Of a stretch of DNA of 7,374 nucleotides, positions 4,690 to 7,374 are shown piece by piece. The translations under genes were made by a program, and so were the position numbers. Source of the stretch: Bacteriovoracaceae bacterium (GTDB taxonomy: Bacteria; Bdellovibrionota; Bacteriovoracia; Bacteriovoracales; Bacteriovoracaceae). Each line of letters opens with the position of its first letter. The first letter of the stretch is position 1. The stretch spans positions 1-7,374 of the forward strand of contig CANFNN010000149.1 of the NCBI GenBank assembly GCA_947448095.1, in the 5' to 3' direction. The notes beneath the pieces are model-generated. The model saw only the letters and a list, made by a program, of their open reading frames with translations. It ran no database searches and was not told where the DNA came from.

Positions 4690-5523
4690 TTAGCCAATCA
4701 ACTTAAGGGCAGCGTTGGCATTTTGATTTGCCTGAGCTAGAACTGAAACACCTGCCTGGGTTAGAATGTTATTCTTCGCCAGTTCTGCTGTTTCGGCCGC
4801 AACATCGACATCTCGAATGCGGGAGTTGGCAGCACTAAAGTTCTCTTCAGAGACAGCAATTGTATTGCTGGCCGATTGAAGACGATTCTGAAGTGCCCCG
4901 AGGTTGGCACGGACTCCGTTGATCCGTACCAAAGCGTTATCAAGCTTAGAGAGTGATAACTGTGCGCCTTCCTTGTTACTAATGGTCTCACCGCTGAGTC
5001 CAATAGATTCAAGAGATGAATCAGTATCGGTTGAGTCGTATTTAATCCTGTCTTGTGTAGGATCATTGTGGATCCCGACTTGGATTTCGACCAACCCGCC
5101 TGTTCCATCAAGAAGCTTTCTTCCATTGAACTCCGAACCTTTTGAGATTCGTTGAATCTCATCTTTGAGATTCTGAAATTCAATGTCTGAAAAACCCCTT
5201 TCAGTTTCGCCGACAGTATCAGAGGCTGCTTGCACAGCAAGTTCTCTAAGGCGAATGATGAGACTGGATACTTCGTTGAGGCCACCTTCAGCTGTTTGTA
5301 TAAGCGATATACCATCATCTGAGTTCCTCTTGGCTTGTCTGAGGCCTCGGATATGAGCTTTCAGTTTTTCACTGATTGCCAATCCTGCAGCATCATCAGA
5401 CGCGCGAGTTATCCGTTCACCGGTAGACAGCTTTCTAAAGTTGCTGTCCAAGTTATTCTTAGTTACACCTAGGGCCCGTTGAGCAGCTATGCTCGAAACG
5501 TTCGTATTTATTCTCATTCCCAT
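4690..5523 (-). CDS. fliC: Flagellin, short form (277 aa)
   Basis: This is the structural protein of the flagellar filament, exported by the flagellar type III apparatus and polymerised outside the cell. The N-terminal D0/D1 region (about residues 1-140) is canonical: MGMRINTNVSSIAAQR, LSTGERITRASDDAAGLAISEKL, then RLRELAVQAASDT. The C-terminal D1/D0 region (about 195-277) has GALQNRLQSA, SAANSRIRDVD and the end ILTQAGVSVLAQANQNANAALKLIG. Only about 50 residues lie between, so the variable D2/D3 domains are essentially absent, as in many short flagellins. The ATG (5523-5521) has AGGAGA 7 nt upstream. A strong terminator follows. It is paralogous to the flagellin just upstream but clearly diverged, suggesting specialised positions or timing in the filament. 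The leader carries a sigma-28-like promoter and a five-codon ORF. Confidence 0.95.
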   Translation of the reverse strand: MGMRINTNVSSIAAQRALGVTKNNLDSNFRKLSTGERITRASDDAAGLAISEKLKAHIRGLRQAKRNSDDGISLIQTAEGGLNEVSSLIIRLRELAVQAASDTVGETERGFSDIEFQNLKDEIQRISKGSEFNGRKLLDGTGGLVEIQVGIHNDPTQDRIKYDSTDTDSSLESIGLSGETISNKEGAQLSLSKLDNALVRINGVRANLGALQNRLQSASNTIAVSEENFSAANSRIRDVDVAAETAELAKNNILTQAGVSVLAQANQNANAALKLIG

Positions 5524-5526
5524 TTT

Positions 5527-5544
5527 TTAATCTCCTGTTAGCAT
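5527..5544 (-). promoter_or_regulatory. Five-codon upstream ORF in the flagellin leader
   Basis: On the minus strand ATG CTA ACA GGA GAT TAA (MLTGD) is preceded by GGAGG (5555-5551) at 6-nt spacing, a better SD than many genes here have. Its stop is separated from the flagellin ATG by a single AAA codon, in the same frame, and the flagellin SD AGGAGA lies inside the mini-ORF. Ribosomes translating it would cover the flagellin SD and stop next to its start, a layout suited to coupling or reinitiation. Chance occurrence is possible. Confidence 0.4.
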
Positions 5545-5576
5545 TGTGAACCTCCATGTTCTGTTAGGGGGACATC

Positions 5577-5606
5577 TTGTCGCCCTTGGTTGTTTTGTGT
5601 TTTATA
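5577..5606 (-). promoter_or_regulatory. Promoter of the downstream flagellin, sigma-28-like
   Basis: On the minus strand TAAA (5604-5601), 16 nt, then GGCGACAA (5584-5577) resembles the sigma-28 (FliA) pattern TAAA-N15-GCCGATAA, with 6 of 8 matches in the -10 and one extra spacer base. A leader of about 45-50 nt would result. A competing sigma-70 reading exists: TTGATT (5630-5625), 18 nt, TATAAA (5606-5601). The TAAA lies in an inverted repeat (5597-5616, 8-bp arms). Confidence 0.45.
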
Positions 5607-5676
5607 ATTAAAACACCACTCTTAAATCAACTCGCTAGTACACCCACTACAAGTTTTGCAGGATTCATTTTACATC

Positions 5677-5719
5677 AAGAGACTCTTAAGGCCTGGGCCT
5701 CAGGGGTATTACCCCTGAG
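5677..5719 (-). terminator. Hairpin across the stop codon of the upstream flagellin, with palindrome cluster
   Basis: CTCAGGGGT (5699-5707) and ACCCCTGAG (5711-5719) form a perfect 9-bp stem whose 3-nt loop (5708-5710) holds two bases of the flagellin stop codon TAA (5711-5709). Directly downstream on the minus strand come two more short palindromes, AGGCC/GGCCT (5689-5700) and AAGAG/CTCTT (5677-5687). No U-run follows, so this is not a standard intrinsic terminator. It may stabilise the 3' end or act with Rho. Confidence 0.5.
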
Positions 5720-6557
5720 AAGCGGCGTTAATAAGAGTAAGAGCATTCGTCGTAGACTGGTTCGCTTGAGCCAGTACCGATGTACCTGCTTGCATCAAGA
5801 TATTCGTTCTAGTCAATTCAGAAGTTGCAGAAGCAATATCAGTGTCACGAATACGTGAGTTAGCTGCTGATAAGTTTTCGTTTGAGATCTGAATGTTGTT
5901 AATCGTCGACTGTAGTCTGTTCTGAAGAGCACCGAAGTCAGCTCTGATTCCAGAAACGTTCTGAATCGCTTGGTCAATCGCAGCTAGTGAGTTCTGAGCC
6001 GAGATCTTATCAGAAACAGAAGCTAAGTTAAGGCCTAGGGCCGCAACGTTTACATCTGCTGACGAAGCATCAAAGGTCAAACGATCTGATAAAGGGTCAT
6101 TTCGTGTACCAATCTGAATATCGAACACTGAACCTGTACCGTTAAGAAGTGGAACTCGGTTAAATTCTGTCGAGTTCGCAATACGATCAACTTCTGAAGT
6201 TAACTGTTCAAATTCAACGTTAAGGAATTTTCTTTCTGTGGGGCCGATAGTATCAGAAGCTGCTTGCACTGCTAGTTCCCGAAGACGAATCATTATGTTT
6301 CCGACTTCTGCTAAGGCACCTTCAGCGATTTGCACCAAAGACACACCGTCTTGAGCATTTCTTTCTGCCTGACCTAAACCACGAATTTGTGCTTTCAAGT
6401 TTTCTGAGATCGCGAGTCCCGCAGCATCATCGCCTGCACGGTTAATTCTCTGACCTGATGACAACTGTTCCAAAACTTTGTTCTGAGCCAGTTTAGTAGT
6501 ACCTAAGTTTCTCTGCGCGTTTAGCGATGAAACGTTAGTGTTAATCCTCAAACCCAT
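5709..6557 (-). CDS. fliC: Flagellin, short form (282 aa)
   Basis: This is a second flagellin, upstream of and in the same direction as its paralogue. D0/D1 motifs are complete: MGLRINTNVSSLNAQRNL, LSSGQRINRAGDDAAGLAISENL, IRLRELAVQAASDT at the N-terminus, and GALQNRLQSTINN, SAANSRIRDTD, ILMQAGTSVLAQANQSTTNALTLI at the C-terminus. The middle is short, so no large D2/D3 domains. The frame is open further upstream to an ATG at 6617, but I choose ATG 6557-6555: it gives the invariant MxxRINTN start and has AAGGAGGA 3 nt upstream. The 20 extra residues do not resemble any flagellin N-terminus. A sigma-28-like promoter lies about 80 nt upstream. No strong terminator separates it from the next flagellin, so some readthrough transcript covering both is possible. 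Confidence 0.95.
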   Translation of the reverse strand: MGLRINTNVSSLNAQRNLGTTKLAQNKVLEQLSSGQRINRAGDDAAGLAISENLKAQIRGLGQAERNAQDGVSLVQIAEGALAEVGNIMIRLRELAVQAASDTIGPTERKFLNVEFEQLTSEVDRIANSTEFNRVPLLNGTGSVFDIQIGTRNDPLSDRLTFDASSADVNVAALGLNLASVSDKISAQNSLAAIDQAIQNVSGIRADFGALQNRLQSTINNIQISNENLSAANSRIRDTDIASATSELTRTNILMQAGTSVLAQANQSTTNALTLINAASQG

Positions 6558-6592
6558 AAATCCTCCTTGATCGGGTTCACTCTTTCTCAATC

Positions 6593-6631
6593 CATGAGAG
6601 GGAGTGATGAAAACCATAATTGGCTCTCATG
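6593..6631 (-). promoter_or_regulatory. Predicted 5'-terminal stem-loop of the upstream flagellin mRNA
   Basis: CATGAGAG (6593-6600) and CTCTCATG (6624-6631) are perfect 8-base arms around a 23-nt loop. The sigma-28-like -10 ends at 6638, so the transcript would start at about 6630, placing the stem at or within a base or two of the mRNA 5' end. Such terminal hairpins are known to protect mRNAs from 5'-end-dependent decay. The link here is inference from position. Confidence 0.4.
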
Positions 6632-6637
6632 CATAAC

Positions 6638-6664
6638 ATTTCGACAGATTGCAAAAGGACTTTA
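6638..6664 (-). promoter_or_regulatory. Sigma-28 (FliA)-type promoter of the upstream flagellin
   Basis: Read on the minus strand, TAAAGTCC (6664-6657), an 11-nt spacer, and GTCGAAAT (6645-6638) match the FliA consensus TAAAGTTT-N11-GCCGATAA in 6 of 8 and 5 of 8 positions with exact spacing. FliA control is what is expected for a late flagellar gene. Confidence 0.6.
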
Positions 6665-6747
6665 GTTTTTTTGTATAAATGTTTTACACTTCAAAAACAC
6701 CCCCTCCAACCCCTTGTTTTTAATGATCTTTTCAAGGTATTGGAAAA

Positions 6748-6763
6748 TTTTGCCGAGGCAAAA
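6748..6763. repeat. Inverted repeat upstream of the acetyltransferase gene
   Basis: TTTTGCC and GGCAAAA are perfect 7-base arms around a 2-base centre (GA), about 25 nt before the acetyltransferase ATG. The symmetry suits a dimeric regulator's operator; as RNA it would be a tight hairpin with A/T tracts on both sides. No other gene structure is visible in 6665-6788. Confidence 0.3.
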
Positions 6764-6788
6764 AGAATTAAGGCCGGCATAATGAGAT

Positions 6789-7374
6789 ATGAAAATAACC
6801 ACGCTAAAAGCCGCTCCTCACCTTAAAAACGCCACTATTGACCTCATTGAAAGGTCTTTTGAGTATAAAAAGCCCAATCATTTTGAAATCGACTTCGCTC
6901 CACTCATGAATGAGAGCAATTTTCATAACTGTTTCATCATGATTGATGAAAATGAAAATGTGATTGCACACATTGGAGTTTGTGAGCGAAATATCTTAGG
7001 TATCGCAGTTGCAATGTTAGGTGGAATTGCAGTTGATGAATCACATCGTGGACAAGGACATTTTAAAGAACTCATTCAAGACGTTATGGCCGAAAAAAGA
7101 AGTGATGTGGCTTTTTTTATTCTCTGGAGTGACCAGGAAGATTTATATAAAAAATATGGATTTCACCTCTGTGGAACGCAAATAGAGATTCTGAACAATG
7201 AAAAGAGTGAGGAATTCAAAAAAACTAAACTAGAGGCGGCCAATTTAAAACAAATACAAAACCTCTATCAAAAATCGTTTTCTCATCTATACACAACGAT
7301 CGAGCGCACTGAACTTGACTGGCAGCAACTACTCAAAATCTCCTCGACAGATCTTTATATAAAAGAAAGTGCAG
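6789..7374 (+). CDS. GNAT-family N-acetyltransferase, C-terminus cut by window edge
   Basis: This is probably an acetyl-CoA-dependent transferase; the substrate cannot be told. From ATG 6789 the frame is open to the right edge (195 codons). Residues about 78-97 give the acetyl-CoA-binding motif A: LGGIAVDESHRGQGHFKELI, with the R/QxxGxG/A core as HRGQG (86-90). Residues 119-125, LYKKYGF, are the motif B end common in GNAT proteins. An N-terminal strand-helix segment and FIMIDENENVIAHIGV (49-64) match the early strands of the fold. After about residue 135 a further region continues (IQNLYQKSF, about 150-158), longer than a minimal GNAT of 140-160 aa, so a second domain or a tandem GNAT is possible. 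The SD is weak. An overlapping ATG at 6782 is in another frame. The gene is divergent from the flagellins. Confidence 0.85.
   Translation, partial: MKITTLKAAPHLKNATIDLIERSFEYKKPNHFEIDFAPLMNESNFHNCFIMIDENENVIAHIGVCERNILGIAVAMLGGIAVDESHRGQGHFKELIQDVMAEKRSDVAFFILWSDQEDLYKKYGFHLCGTQIEILNNEKSEEFKKTKLEAANLKQIQNLYQKSFSHLYTTIERTELDWQQLLKISSTDLYIKESA

Noticed and set aside
4904..5155. Plus-strand ORF of 83 aa
   Set aside because: Antisense to the flagellin gene; no start signal or family features.
4761..5318. Minus-strand ORF of 185 aa in another frame within the downstream flagellin
   Set aside because: Out-of-frame reading of a certain flagellin gene; the protein looks random.
5577..5858. Plus-strand ORF of 93 aa
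   Set aside because: Covers the flagellin promoter region, the palindromes and antisense flagellin codons; no SD.
6558..6617. 20-residue N-terminal extension of the upstream flagellin
   Set aside because: Flagellins start MxxRINTN; the ATG at 6557 has a near-perfect SD, while the ATG at 6617 has none and lies inside the leader.
6620..6826. Plus-strand ORF of 68 aa
   Set aside because: Spans the flagellin promoter and overlaps the GNAT start in another frame; the sequence looks non-coding.

Overview
The window looks like chromosomal DNA from a moderately AT-rich Gram-negative bacterium. The mix of a Tad/Flp pilus operon, two tandem short flagellins and a proteobacterial-style 6S RNA fits Bdellovibrionota best (Bdellovibrio/Bacteriovorax-like predators). 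This placement is inference from gene content and protein style; the window has no rRNA or other phylogenetic marker. I see no mobile element, CRISPR array, tRNA or rRNA.

Region 1 (1-2776, minus strand) is the 5' part of a Tad (type IVc) pilus operon, read right to left. Its order is an Flp-type major pilin, a 71-aa prepilin-like protein, a TadV/CpaA prepilin peptidase, a 99-aa prepilin-like protein, two larger TadE-like pseudopilins, and the start of CpaB, which runs off the left edge. Five of the seven proteins carry the same cleavage signature, G|QxxxE at the head of a hydrophobic helix, and the peptidase that should process them lies in the middle. Most junctions overlap by 1-10 nt, indicating translational coupling. 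A hairpin separates the major pilin from the rest. An extended -10 promoter (TGTTATAAT) precedes the pilin.

Region 2 (2903-3103, plus strand) holds a probable 6S RNA, the global regulator that sequesters housekeeping RNA polymerase. It is supported by a closing stem joining the two ends, a small hairpin on the 3' side of the central bubble, and a good -10 box. It is transcribed divergently from the pilus operon. A 176-aa protein of unknown function follows it (3179-3709, +). That gene meets, tail to tail with a 9-bp overlap, a minus-strand RmlD-like SDR gene (3701-4618) that lacks the usual catalytic lysine and may have a leaderless mRNA.

Region 3 (4641-6664, minus strand) holds two flagellin genes in tandem, both short forms with the conserved D0/D1 ends and little central domain. 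Both are preceded by sigma-28-like promoters. The downstream one has a strong intrinsic terminator and a 5-codon upstream ORF in its leader. The upstream one has a candidate 5'-terminal stem-loop, and its stop codon lies at the loop of a perfect hairpin.

Region 4 (6789-7374, plus strand) is a GNAT-family acetyltransferase cut by the right edge and divergent from the flagellins. The window therefore combines two surface-appendage systems, Tad pili and flagella, around a 6S RNA gene.
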